Shown here: positions 7,624 to 14,669 of the stretch, piece after piece | How positions within the stretch are numbered: position 1 is the stretch's first letter | Layout of the letters: each line of letters starts with the position of its first letter | Source of the DNA: Baffinella frigidus | Lineage: Eukaryota; Cryptophyceae; Cryptomonadales; Baffinellaceae | Length of the DNA stretch: 22,275 bases | Direction of reading: 5' to 3' | Assembly (NCBI GenBank): GCA_026770585.1 | Contig: MU646489.1 | Location: 152,632 to 174,906 of the forward strand | The notes under the pieces: generated by a model | Databases searched by the model: none | Told to the model about the DNA's origin: nothing | The model's input: only the letters and a program-made list of their open reading frames with translations | Made by a program: the position numbers and the translations under genes

Positions 7624-7668
7624 TCTATGCAGTCCTTTCTCTACGGAACGGCGTGTCGTTGGGCTAAA
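7624..7668 (-). repeat. Dispersed repeat H, copy 1 (inverted)
   Basis: CAGTCCTTTCT-CGGAA-GGCGTGTCGTTGGGC is the reverse complement of a segment at 12190-12225 and 14640-14668. Confidence 0.65.
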
Positions 7669-7728
7669 GGTGGTCAAACGCCCCCGGCTCCATATATCTA
7701 TTTTATAATGGGTATCTGCCGGTACAAA

Positions 7729-7757
7729 CACCTCCTCGCGGGGCACTGGGAGGCCTT
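7729..7757 (+). repeat. Dispersed repeat S, copy 2
   Basis: CACCTCCTCGCGGGGCACTG and the following GGAGGCC, matching 7008-7035. Confidence 0.75.
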
Positions 7758-7790
7758 GACGAAGCTTGGCAGGTCCAAGGGGGGAATTTC

Positions 7791-7894
7791 TATCCCTCAA
7801 GTGCCCATAGGGCGAATATTCACCCTAACTCGCCCTAGGCAGGTCCTAGGGCCCTACCGTAGGGCGTATGAGCCTACTCGGCACTTGAGGGATA
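7791..7894. mobile_element. Foldback element L1
   Basis: Ends TATCCCTCAAGTGCC and GGCACTTGAGGGATA are perfect complements. The core carries CCTAGGCAGGTCCTAGGGCC and CGTAGGGCGTATGAGCCTAC. The second copy (13181-13285) has the same core, but its two end substitutions are matched in both arms. About 104 bp, non-coding. Confidence 0.8.
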
Positions 7895-8075
7895 CCCCTT
7901 GGCGGGTCCTTGAGGTTTTTCGAGCTCCCAACATTTCACAACTGCCTTTTTGGAGGACTTCGTCACCCCCCTGTCCGGAACTAGACGCCCCAGCGCAATT
8001 CACTCCAGTGGCTTGCCTCGCCTTAAAAGGCCCTTACGACGGCTTGCCTCCACTCCCACCATAGGCGGACACTGG

Positions 8076-8123
8076 CCTGGGGTCCTAGGGGTGGTCGGTT
8101 TCTTATGAGCAAGGTACCCCTGT
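8076..8123 (+). mobile_element. Element A fragment (right end only)
   Basis: GGGGTCCTAGGGGTGGTCGG followed by TTTCTTATGAGCAAGGTACC and CCTGTA. This is the right end of family A with no left end upstream. Confidence 0.65.
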
Positions 8124-8206
8124 AGGACCCTACAGTAAGCCTATGCCGAGGGCCCTATGGTTGGTCCTAGGGGGTTGGCGGTTTTTTACGAGCGAGGTAC
8201 CCCTGT
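8124..8206 (+). mobile_element. Element A fragment (right half), tandem to previous
   Basis: GGACCCTACAGTAAGCCTAT, GGTCCTAGGGGGTTGGCGG, then ACGAGCGAGGTACCCCTGTA. It starts directly where the preceding right end stops. The left terminal repeat is missing. Confidence 0.65.
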
Positions 8207-8209
8207 AAC

Positions 8210-8246
8210 GACCCGAGGCGGGCTCATCCTGGACCATGTCGTCACA
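8210..8246 (+). repeat. Dispersed repeat M, copy 1
   Basis: GAGGCGGGCTCATCCTGGACC-GTC-TCACAG resembles 12287-12345 and the inverted copy at 21549-21600. Confidence 0.5.
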
Positions 8247-8375
8247 GTGAGTGCATATGGGTAGTGGCAGTTTCTTGGGTATGAAGGCGCTGGTGCAGAC
8301 CCCAGATGCTTTCCTAACCTCGCCTCATTTCTGCGCCGTGTATTTCTCTTTCAAATCAAGTGTCAATAAGTGTAC
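8247..8375 (+). repeat. Dispersed repeat K, copy 1
   Basis: ATGGGTAGTGGCAGTTTCTT, then CTCGCCTCATTTCTGCGCCG, ATTTCTCTTTC and AGTGTCAATAAGTGT. The same sequence forms the left end, and inverted the right end, of the element at 13668-14592. Confidence 0.75.
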
Positions 8376-8769
8376 AGTGAGACCCTCTCCTCTCCTTACG
8401 CCAGCTGCTGTGCGAACCCCTCTCCCGACTTTCAGGTTGGAGCCATTCCTTCAACGCAAATCAATTTGCTGAAATAAAATGGCTCCAGGGTCCGCGGTGC
8501 GTGTCCTTGCTTTTCGAGAAACCCCTGTATTGAATAACATGGCCACAATACATGCCCCCCATGGGGGGGGGCTTCAGCTCTCTGTGAGGACCTAGGCCAG
8601 CTAGGCTAGGACGAGCCCGCCTCGGGATGGCATCGGAGCCATTGCTCTATAACGGGCAGATGTCTCTTGGAATACATCATCGGAACTCCAGTCTCTTTCG
8701 GCCCGGCAGAATCAATCAATCCTCAAGGTCCTGAAAGCTGCCGGGGCTAATGGTCCTCCTTGGTGTGGC
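8376..8769. other. Unassigned sequence with one short palindrome
   Basis: No gene. GCCCCCCATGGGGGGG (around 8553-8570) is a short palindrome. AGCCCGCCTCGGGATGG near 8613 resembles an inverted piece of repeat M. Confidence 0.45.
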
Positions 8770-8889
8770 TACAGGGGTACCTCGCTCATAAGAAACCAAC
8801 CCCCCCTAGGACCACAATAGGGCCCTGCGCATAGGCCTACTGTAGGGTCCTAGGGGGAGGCGCTTTCTTATGAGCAAGGTACCCATGTA
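8770..8889. mobile_element. MITE-like element A4
   Basis: Intact 120-bp copy: TACAGGGGTACCTCGCTCAT at the left and the complement at the right, with one change near the end (CCCATGTA). TAATGGTCCTCCT lies about 10 bp outside the left end and again immediately at the right end; a third similar block follows near 8922. The flanks are therefore locally repeated and do not show a clean target-site duplication. Confidence 0.8.
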
Positions 8890-8944
8890 ATGGTCCTCCT
8901 AATGGATGACCAGCCTAATGGTTCTCCTTCGTGTGGCCCACGAA

Positions 8945-8996
8945 CCTGGTTCAGGGTTCAGGGTTTAGAGATTAGGGTTTAGGGTTTAGGGTTTGC
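8945..8996 (+). repeat. Telomere-type tract, G-rich on +
   Basis: GGTTCAGGGTTTAGAG followed by several TTTAGGG units. Confidence 0.85.
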
Positions 8997-9206
8997 AGGG
9001 CCCTCACAGGGGCTCTTTGTGATTAGTGTCACTGCGAGTCGGAGACGGTAGCCAGTGCTACCCTAGGAAGGTCTTAGGATGTCTGTATGGGGGCCCGGTC
9101 CCCGGTAAGGGCAAACGGTGCGAAGGTAGTAAGTTGATCACTTTCCATCAGGCTTTAGAACCTGTTTACAGGAACTTTAAAAGAGGTTAATAAAGAAGAA
9201 TAAGAA

Positions 9207-9434
9207 GGGTTTAGGGTTTAGGATTTCAGGTTCAGGGCTTAGGGCTTAGGGTTTAGGGTTTAGTGTTCATTGTTCAGGGTTTAGGGTTCAGAATTTAGGG
9301 TTCAAGGTTTAGGGTTTAGGGTGTAGGGTGTAGGGTGTAGGGTGTAGGGTTTAGGGTTTAGGGTTTAGGGTTTAGGGTTTAGGATTTAGGGTTTAGGGTT
9401 TAGGGTGTTGAAGTGTAGGGTTTAGGGTTTGAGG
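9207..9434 (+). repeat. Telomere-like array, G-rich on +
   Basis: About 225 bp of TTTAGGG with TTCAGGG, GGTGTAG and TTTAGGA variants, including a run of four GGTGTAG units. It is the last G-rich tract before the orientation change. Confidence 0.9.
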
Positions 9435-9566
9435 CTCAAACCAGGAATCATATTTCCCCGCGGAAATGCCAGCATCGACGTTGGCGTGCTTCCACCTCGA
9501 CTGCGTGACCTCGGCGTTCTGCGCACCAAGGCGTTTTCAGTCAACTATTTTTGCGTTTCGGTCAGG

Positions 9567-9718
9567 CAACTGGATAAGATCCTAGTACAAATAGTTTAGA
9601 TGGGCGGTATCCGTGACGCCCCCGGTGGCCGGTTCCTTTAGGTCCTTTAGTTTCTTCGAGCTCCCAACATAAACGGACACCGGAACTGGTTCTGTAGAAA
9701 GGCCATGCTTCCTTTCGG
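9567..9718 (+). repeat. Copies of two dispersed repeats
   Basis: 9567-9625 (AACTGGATAAGAT-CTAGTACAAAT, ATCCGTGA-GCCCCC) repeats 301-356. 9629-9718 is repeat R in + orientation (TTTAGGTCCTTTAG, TTCGAGCTCCCAACATA, GAAAGGCCATGCTTCC). Confidence 0.75.
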
Positions 9719-9769
9719 ATCACATCAAGCCCCCCTGTACAGAGGATAGCGGCAGAAACCTGCTCAAGT

Positions 9770-9895
9770 CCTACGGTGGTCGGATTTCCGCCTGATAACC
9801 GGTTCTGCTGAGTTCCATGGCTTTGGCGGAAATCCTACGATGGTCGGACAATTTCGCCTGATAGCCGGTTCTGCTGAGTTCCGTGGCTTTTTTTT
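9770..9895 (+). repeat. 64-bp tandem duplication
   Basis: Two units starting at 9770 and 9834 share CCTACG-TGGTCGGA, TTTCCGCCTGATAACCGGTT (second unit changed in three places) and CTGCTGAGTTCC-TGGCTTT. Confidence 0.8.
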
Positions 9896-9957
9896 GCAGA
9901 TAAGTTCTTTGTGTCCGCCAATGGTGGGAGTCAAATTACCCTCAAGGACCTAAAGTT
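9894..9957 (-). repeat. Dispersed repeat R, inverted copy
   Basis: GCAGATAAGTTCTTTGTGTC, CGCCAATGGTGGGAG and GGACCTAAAG are the reverse complement of the R copy 176 bp upstream. Confidence 0.65.
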
Positions 9958-9968
9958 CCTCTGCGCCG

Positions 9969-10322
9969 CCACACGAGGCTAGAGCGGTGTGCCGAGAAGT
10001 TGGCCACCCGAAAAATGGGAAATTGAGGAATTGGAGCCGTTTATGTTCCTTTTTGAGAAATTTAGCACCAGAAATTTCTCAAAAGTGGATATAAACGGCT
10101 CCAATTTCCCAATCTCCCATTTTCCGGTGGCCAACTTCTCTGCACAGCGCTCTATCCCTGTGAACAGAATAAAAGGATATTTTGAAAATTGTGGGGGAAA
10201 TTGGTCACGTGGCGGTCGCTTTTCGACCGGCTTCATGACCAATTGCTGACTTTTGGCGTGTTTCCTGGGCAATAATCCAATAAATGACTCATGATTCTGT
10301 TCGCATGGATAGCCTCGTGTGG
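9969..10322. mobile_element. Candidate 354-bp element with 13-bp ends and an internal foldback
   Basis: Outer ends CCACACGAGGCTA (9969-9981) and TAGCCTCGTGTGG (10310-10322) are perfect complements. Inside, 9981-10153 folds back on itself with ~80-bp arms and an ~8-nt loop (core TTTTGAGAAATTT/AAATTTCTCAAAA). The outer part of both arms contains GAGAAGTTGGCCACC. The frames on both strands mirror each other across the foldback and do not look like proteins. Confidence 0.75.
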
Positions 10323-10361
10323 TGGAAGGATCGATGGTGGAAACAAAGCAGGGCCGTCCTA

Positions 10362-10477
10362 CCACCAGCCCTCAAAATGGGAGTTCCTTGATTTGTACCA
10401 GAGGTTGTCGGAATCCGACGGCCCTCAGTACAAATAAGGAGGATTGGACAAGGTGCTCCAACTCTGAGGGCTGGTGG
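10362..10477. mobile_element. Foldback element E4
   Basis: Ends CCACCAGCCCTCA and TGAGGGCTGGTGG match perfectly; both arms carry G where E1 and E3 carry A. Inside is a short hairpin TCGGAATCCGA. 116 bp, non-coding. Confidence 0.7.
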
Positions 10478-10483
10478 TGGAGA

Positions 10484-10550
10484 ATATGTTCCAGTGTACG
10501 CCTATGGTGGGACCGTGGGAGCTCGCAAAACTGAGAGGACCTCAAGGATC
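10484..10550 (-). repeat. Dispersed repeat R, inverted diverged copy
   Basis: ATGTTCCAGTGTACGCCTAT, GGTGGGA, GGGAGCTCGCAAAAC and GAGGACCTCAAGG follow the inverted R pattern of 12049-12115. Confidence 0.5.
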
Positions 10551-10587
10551 AACGCTAACAACGACGACCTGCTGCCTCCCGATACAC

Positions 10588-11811
10588 CCGAAACCCGAAA
10601 CCCCAAACCCCAAACCCCAAACCCCAAACCTTAAGCCCCAAACCCCAAACCCCAAAACCCAAACCCCAAACCCTCAACCCTCAACCCTAAACCCTTAACC
10701 CTTAACCCTCAACCCTCAACCCTAAATCTTAAACCCCAAACCCTAAACCTCAAACCCTACACCCTAAACCCTACACCCTGAACCCTGAACCCTAAACCTT
10801 AAAACTTAAAACCTAAACCCTCAAGTCTAAACCAGGAACCCTGAGCCATAAACACTGAACCCCCAACCATAAACCCTGAACCCTGAACCATAAACATGAA
10901 ACCCTAACCCTAAATACTAAACCCTAATCCCCCTCACCCCTCACCCCTAAACCATAAACCCTAAACCCTAAGTCCTAAGCCCTAAGTCCTAAGTCCTAAG
11001 CCCTAAACCAAACACCCTAAACCCTAAACCCTAAACCCTAAACCCTAAACCCTAAACCCTAAACCCTAAACCCTAAACCCTAAACCCTAAACCCTAAACC
11101 CTAAACCCTAGACCCCTCAACCCTGAACTCTAAACCATAAAACCTGTACCCTAAACCCAAAAACCTCAATACTCAACCTTGAATCCTAGACCCTAAACAC
11201 TCAACCTGAAACCCTGAACCCAAAATCCAAAACCCTGAACCCTAAACCCTTGACCATAAACCCTGAACCCTGATCCCTAAACCCTGAACCCTGAACCCTA
11301 AATACTAAACCAGAAACCCTTAACCCGAGACCCGATACCTCAAACACCAAACCCTAAGGCCTAAATCTTAAGCCCTAAGCCCTCAGCCCTAAGCCCTCAG
11401 CCCTAAACCCTAAACCCTAAACCCTAAACCCTAAACCCTAAACACTAAACCCTGAACCCTTAACCCCATACTCTGATCCCTAAACCCTAAACCCCTAACC
11501 CCATACTCTGACCCCTAAACCCTAAACCCTCAACCCTTGACTATAAATCCTTGACCACAAACCTAAACTCTAAACCCTAAACTCTAAACCCCAAACCCCA
11601 AACCCTAAACCTTAAACCCTAAACCCTAAACCCTAAACCCTAAACCCTAAACCCTAAACTTTAAACCCTAAACCCTAAACCCTAAACCCTACACCCTGTA
11701 CCCTAAACCCTAAACCCTAAACCCTAAACCCAAATCCCTCAACCCTCCAACCTTAAAACTCTAGACACTAAACCCTGAGCCCTAAACCCTCAACCCTAAA
11801 CCCTCCAAAAT
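10588..11811 (-). repeat. 1.2-kb telomere-like array, C-rich on +
   Basis: CCCTAAA heptamers with CCCCAAA, CCCTCAA, CCCTGAA and CCCTAAG variants. A pure run of 13-14 CCCTAAA units spans about 11013-11109. Orientation is opposite to the arrays at 2936-3682 and 9207-9434. The decay and internal position argue against a chromosome end. Confidence 0.95.
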
Positions 11812-11844
11812 TCGATGGTTTGCTCAATCTGTGAGGGTTGGTGG
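11805..11844 (+). mobile_element. Half of foldback element E at array edge
   Basis: AAAATTCGATGGTTTGCTCA then GTGAGGGTTGGTGG is the right end of family E. The left half is absent and the telomere-like array takes its place. Confidence 0.65.
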
Positions 11845-12048
11845 AAACAATTCAACCTGAGATTGGCCCTGAGAGTCCTGGGGTCCATGGTAGGCAATAC
11901 ACCGCATGCTAAACGACCCAGACGTTTTCTGCTTGAAAGATAGATTTATTGTAAAGCAACAAGTTGGCCTTGGAACCAGAGAAACGCGGAACCAACGCGT
12001 TTTCTGAACCAGCTGGATGCGCTTGCAGGACGAGGCGTGGAAAGTTGG

Positions 12049-12115
12049 CGGCAGATAAGTTCCAGTGTCCGCCTATGTTGGGAGCTCGAAGAACCTAAAG
12101 CACCTAAAGGAGCAA
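12049..12115 (-). repeat. Dispersed repeat R, inverted copy
   Basis: GCAGATAAGTTCCAGTGTCC, GCCTATGTTGGGAGCTCGAA, GAACCTAAAGCACCTAAAGG: the reverse complement of the copies at 7032 and 9629. Confidence 0.75.
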
Positions 12116-12159
12116 CAAGCACCGGAGAACGACCGTTCCGTGTTTCATGTACGCCTCCC

Positions 12160-12225
12160 CTTGAGGTCCGTTAGGTTTTAATTTCGCTCAACATAGCCCA
12201 ACGACACGGCCTTCCGTAGAAAGGA
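12160..12225 (+). repeat. Dispersed repeat H, copy 2
   Basis: GGTCCGTTAGGTTTTAATTT, CAACATAGCCCAACGACACG and CCTTCCGTAGAAAGGA. It matches 14604-14668 and, inverted, 7624-7668. Confidence 0.75.
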
Positions 12226-12286
12226 TCTGTGTAAGGACCGGGTCCTGTTACAACTTCTTATAGAGGTTTTCCCCGATATAGGACTC

Positions 12287-12345
12287 ACCCTTGGAGCTCT
12301 TTTCCCCTGAGGCGGGCCCATCCCGGACCCGGTCCTCACAATTTG
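12287..12345 (+). repeat. Dispersed repeat M, copy 2
   Basis: CTTGGAGCTCTTTTCCCCTG, AGGCGGGCCCATCCCGGACC and CGGTCCTCAC. The near-identical inverted copy is at 21549-21600. Confidence 0.8.
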
Positions 12346-12469
12346 CAGCCCCGCCCGCCCTAGCGTTCCTTGTACATGAGAGTGATCCACTAAGTGCGGT
12401 CCACTTAGTAGGGTCCACTTGTCGCCACAAGTGGCCGGAATCTCAAATACAAGATCCTGCACCCTCATA

Positions 12470-12551
12470 GGTCCTTACAGTAGGCCTATGCCTAGGCCCC
12501 TATGGTTGTTCTAGCAGGGGGGCTCTTTCCTATGAGCGAGGTACCCCTGTA
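12470..12551 (+). mobile_element. Element A fragment (right half)
   Basis: GTCCTTACAGTAGGCCTATG, CTATGGTTGTTCTAG, then CTATGAGCGAGGTACCCCTG and TA. Only the right terminal repeat is present, as at 8124-8206. Confidence 0.65.
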
Positions 12552-12624
12552 AACGGAGCTTTTCGGTTTCGAGGTTTGCCTGTGGGGAGTAGGGCCTTCC
12601 TCACGGCGGGGCATGACTACCCTA

Positions 12625-12774
12625 ATCCGAGGACATGTTTAATTTAAAAGAAAAAGATTCCCTATTTGTTCATAGGAGCTGGACTAAGGTTAATTAGGGC
12701 CCTAAGTAAATTTAATAAGGGCCATAATCCGGTTTGATAGGCCATTTTCTTTTAAATTAAACATGTTCCCGGAT
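12625..12774. mobile_element. AT-rich foldback element W
   Basis: 30-bp inverted ends with two mismatches, containing ACATGTTTAATTTAAAAG on the left and its complement on the right. The 90-bp middle is unique in the window. About 150 bp, non-coding, MITE-sized. Confidence 0.8.
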
Positions 12775-12823
12775 GAAGCCTTAGGAGGAAGGATAACGAC
12801 CACTCGATGTTTGACGTAAACTC

Positions 12824-12916
12824 TTAGACCCTAAACCCAGAGCCCTGAATCCTAAACCCTGAACTCTTAACCCTAAACCCTGAACCCTGAACCCTGAACC
12901 CTGAATCCTAAATCGG
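12824..12916 (-). repeat. Telomere-type tract, C-rich on +
   Basis: CCCTAAA with a run of CCCTGAA variants over about 90 bp. Confidence 0.85.
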
Positions 12917-12966
12917 CGCTAGATTCAAGCCCACACACTCCCCGCGCCTCCCCGCCTGCCCGAGGG

Positions 12967-13130
12967 TACTGTTTAGGGTACAGGGGTACCTTGCTCATAA
13001 GAAAGCGCCTCTCCCCAGGACCCTACAGTAGGGCTGTACCTAGGGCCTTATGGTGGTCCTAGGGGGGGGGGAGCTTCATGCGCCAGGTACCCCTGCACTG
13101 TTCGCCCGGTACCCCTGTACTGTTTAGGGT
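12967..13130. mobile_element. Element A6 with flanking 13-bp direct repeat
   Basis: The element spans 12979-13097 (TACAGGGGTACCTTGCTCAT on the left, GCCAGGTACCCCTGCA on the right). A second GGTACCCCTGTA follows at 13109-13120. TACTGTTTAGGGT lies at 12967-12979 and again at 13118-13130, so the whole is bracketed by a perfect 13-bp direct repeat, with the right end partly duplicated. Confidence 0.7.
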
Positions 13131-13180
13131 TTGTTTGTCTTCCCTGAGGAGGATGAAACCATCTGGGACAAGGACCACTC

Positions 13181-13285
13181 TATCCCTTAAGTGGCGAGGG
13201 GGTCAAAATTGACCCCCAAGAGGTCCTAGGCAGGTCCTAGGGCCCTACCGTAGGGCGTATGAGCCTACTCGCCACCTAAGGGATA
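13181..13285. mobile_element. Foldback element L2
   Basis: Ends TATCCCTTAAGTGGC and GCCACCTAAGGGATA (one mismatch). The core GGTCCTAGGGCCCTACCGTA and GGGCGTATGAGCCTAC is the same as in L1 (7791-7894) and in the same orientation. Confidence 0.8.
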
Positions 13286-13325
13286 ATTTCGAGCAACCCG
13301 AGAGTAGAGGGGTTGCTCGAAATTA
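13285..13325. repeat. Hairpin beside L2
   Basis: Perfect 15-bp arms AATTTCGAGCAACCC and GGGTTGCTCGAAATT around an 11-nt loop, abutting the end of L2. Confidence 0.85.
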
Positions 13326-13349
13326 AGGGCAGGTACCGCCTCGGCTTTT

Positions 13350-13410
13350 CTGGTGCAAATTTGGTCACGTTACCCCCCAGAATCTGGGGTCAACGAAACC
13401 CTCGTAGCCC
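13350..13410 (-). repeat. Dispersed repeat D, copy 3 (inverted)
   Basis: TGCAAATTTGGTCACGTTAC, then hairpin CCCCAGAATCTGGGG (13375-13389), then TCAACGAAACC: the reverse complement of the 3784 copy. The hairpin differs from copy 1 at one base pair, and both sides have changed. Confidence 0.75.
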
Positions 13411-13550
13411 ACTGTGTGGTGACGGCCGTATTGCCAGCCTCAAGGTCCATCAGGCTACCATGTGTTGCCACCCCAAACCGTTTGGCAAACCCCAGACCCC
13501 AAACCCTGAACCCCAAGATCACGGCGAGTCACGAACTCTCCACGCCAGGA

Positions 13551-13667
13551 TGATCGAAACATCCACTTTTGACATCTTTCAAGGGAAACCCCTTGAATTC
13601 TCAAGTCAACCACGTCAGATCTTACGCGGATAAGGCGTCGGGTTCCCTCAATCAATCTGGCGTGGCT
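13551..13667 (-). repeat. Dispersed repeat O, copy 2 (inverted)
   Basis: TGATCGAAACATCCACTTTT through CAATCTGGCGTGGC is the reverse complement of 1673-1788 over about 115 bp. Confidence 0.75.
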
Positions 13668-13797
13668 CAATATGGGCAGTAGCACTTTCTTGCCTTAGAC
13701 TTCGACCGGTGACAACGCGGATGGAAGTCTAAGCTCGCCTCATTTCTGCGCCGGCAATTTCTCTTTCGAATAAAGTCAATAAGTGTCAATAATAAGT

Positions 13798-13965
13798 GTT
13801 CCCGAACAGGTTATGGCATGCACCGGACAGCAACCCTCTACGGTACGTTCGACTTGCTTCTGTCAGCAAACTGGGCACCACACGATGCTACCGGTACAAG
13901 GGGCCTTTTTAAAACCCTCTTAAAGAAGGTCGCATTGTGTACTAATTGTCACGGGGTTATGACCA
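13798..13965 (+). repeat. Repeat J, copy 1
   Basis: GTTCCCG-ACAG-TTATGGCAT, CACGTTCGACTTGCTTCTGT (T for C near the start here), GAAGGTCGCATTGTGTA and TAATTGTCACG. Copy 2 is at 15524-15690. Confidence 0.8.
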
Positions 13966-14362
13966 ATTCTCGTACCAATACGTTTGCATGTCCTGCGCCC
14001 TTTAAACCAACATTTAACGTGACGTTAAAACCAACATTTAAAGAATAATGACCGTCTTGTACATGCGCCGGTACAGGGCAGGTAGGGTTTCTCATTTCCA
14101 ACCCCCTATGCCTGTGGTAAACATGCCTCGTGTCCGTTTACTACACTTTTCCCGACCGTTTGCTGACAGTTCCTTCACGAGGTGCACATATTTGACCGGT
14201 TTCGTGACCCATTTTTGGGAGGGCTTTTGTCAGAAGAGGGATTTTACTACATGCTGACGGACAGAACAGGGAAGCAGGGAAAGCGGCTTCCGCGTGACTC
14301 TACATGTGATTGTAACTGGACGCGACAATTGACGCGACCCTACAATTAAAGCTCCTCCCTCA

Positions 14363-14438
14363 GCCGGGCCTCCGGCCCCGGCGGCCGGGCCTCCGGCCCG
14401 GAAGGAAAAAACATGGCGCGAAGCGCCATGTTTTTTCC
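14363..14438. repeat. GC-rich palindrome pair plus perfect 16-bp hairpin
   Basis: CCGGGCCTCCGG occurs twice in a row within a palindromic block. It is followed at 14404-14438 by GGAAAAAACATGGCGC, loop GAA, and its exact complement ending in TTTTTTCC. The shape recalls an intrinsic terminator, but nothing bacterial or plastid-like adjoins it. Confidence 0.85.
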
Positions 14439-14603
14439 ATTTTGGATGGGCCACAGTGGTGTAGGTAGCACCTTAATTGGCGGAACCGAGGTAATTGGCG
14501 GGGCTCACCACGGAGATCCGCTGTCGTGACACTACACTTATTGACTTTATTCGAAAGAGAAACGCACGGCGCAGAATTGAGGCGAGGTTAGAAAAATCAC
14601 TTT

Positions 14604-14668
14604 TTTAGGTCCTTTAGGTTTTAATTTCTCCCAACAGAGCCCAACGACACGCCCTTCCGTAGAAAGGA
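14604..14668 (+). repeat. Dispersed repeat H, copy 3
   Basis: TTTAGGTCCTTTAGGTTTTA, TTTCTCCCAACAGAGCCCAA, CGACACGCCCTTCCGTAGAA. It abuts the right end of the 13668-14592 element. Confidence 0.75.
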
Positions 14669-14669
14669 C

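Larger units (their letters stand above)
13668..14592. mobile_element. Candidate 0.86-0.92-kb element with ~60-bp inverted ends
   Basis: 13733-13799 (CTCGCCTCATTTCTGCGCCG, CTCTTTCGAATAAAGTCAAT) pairs with 14528-14588 (ATTGACTTTATTCGAAAGAG, GAGGCGAG). The interior holds repeat J (13798-13965), a second J-related block (14107-14170) and two GC- and AT-stem hairpins (14363-14438). Frames inside (up to 76 residues) have no recognisable motif. A solo end occurs at 8247-8375. I infer a non-autonomous inverted-repeat transposon; no transposase was seen. Confidence 0.55.

Noticed and set aside
7564-8064. 166-residue frame on +
   Set aside because: Covers repeats H, S, L1 and a partial R; no domain features.
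9979-10365. 128-residue frame on - and 86-residue frame on + with similar peptides
   Set aside because: Mirror translations of the two arms of the foldback at 9981-10153.
11013-11109. True chromosome end
   Set aside because: 13-14 perfect CCCTAAA units, but internal, with decayed repeats on both sides and sequence continuing over 11 kb beyond.
14404-14438. Bacterial intrinsic terminator
   Set aside because: No adjacent bacterial-type gene; the window is eukaryotic. Kept only as a hairpin.
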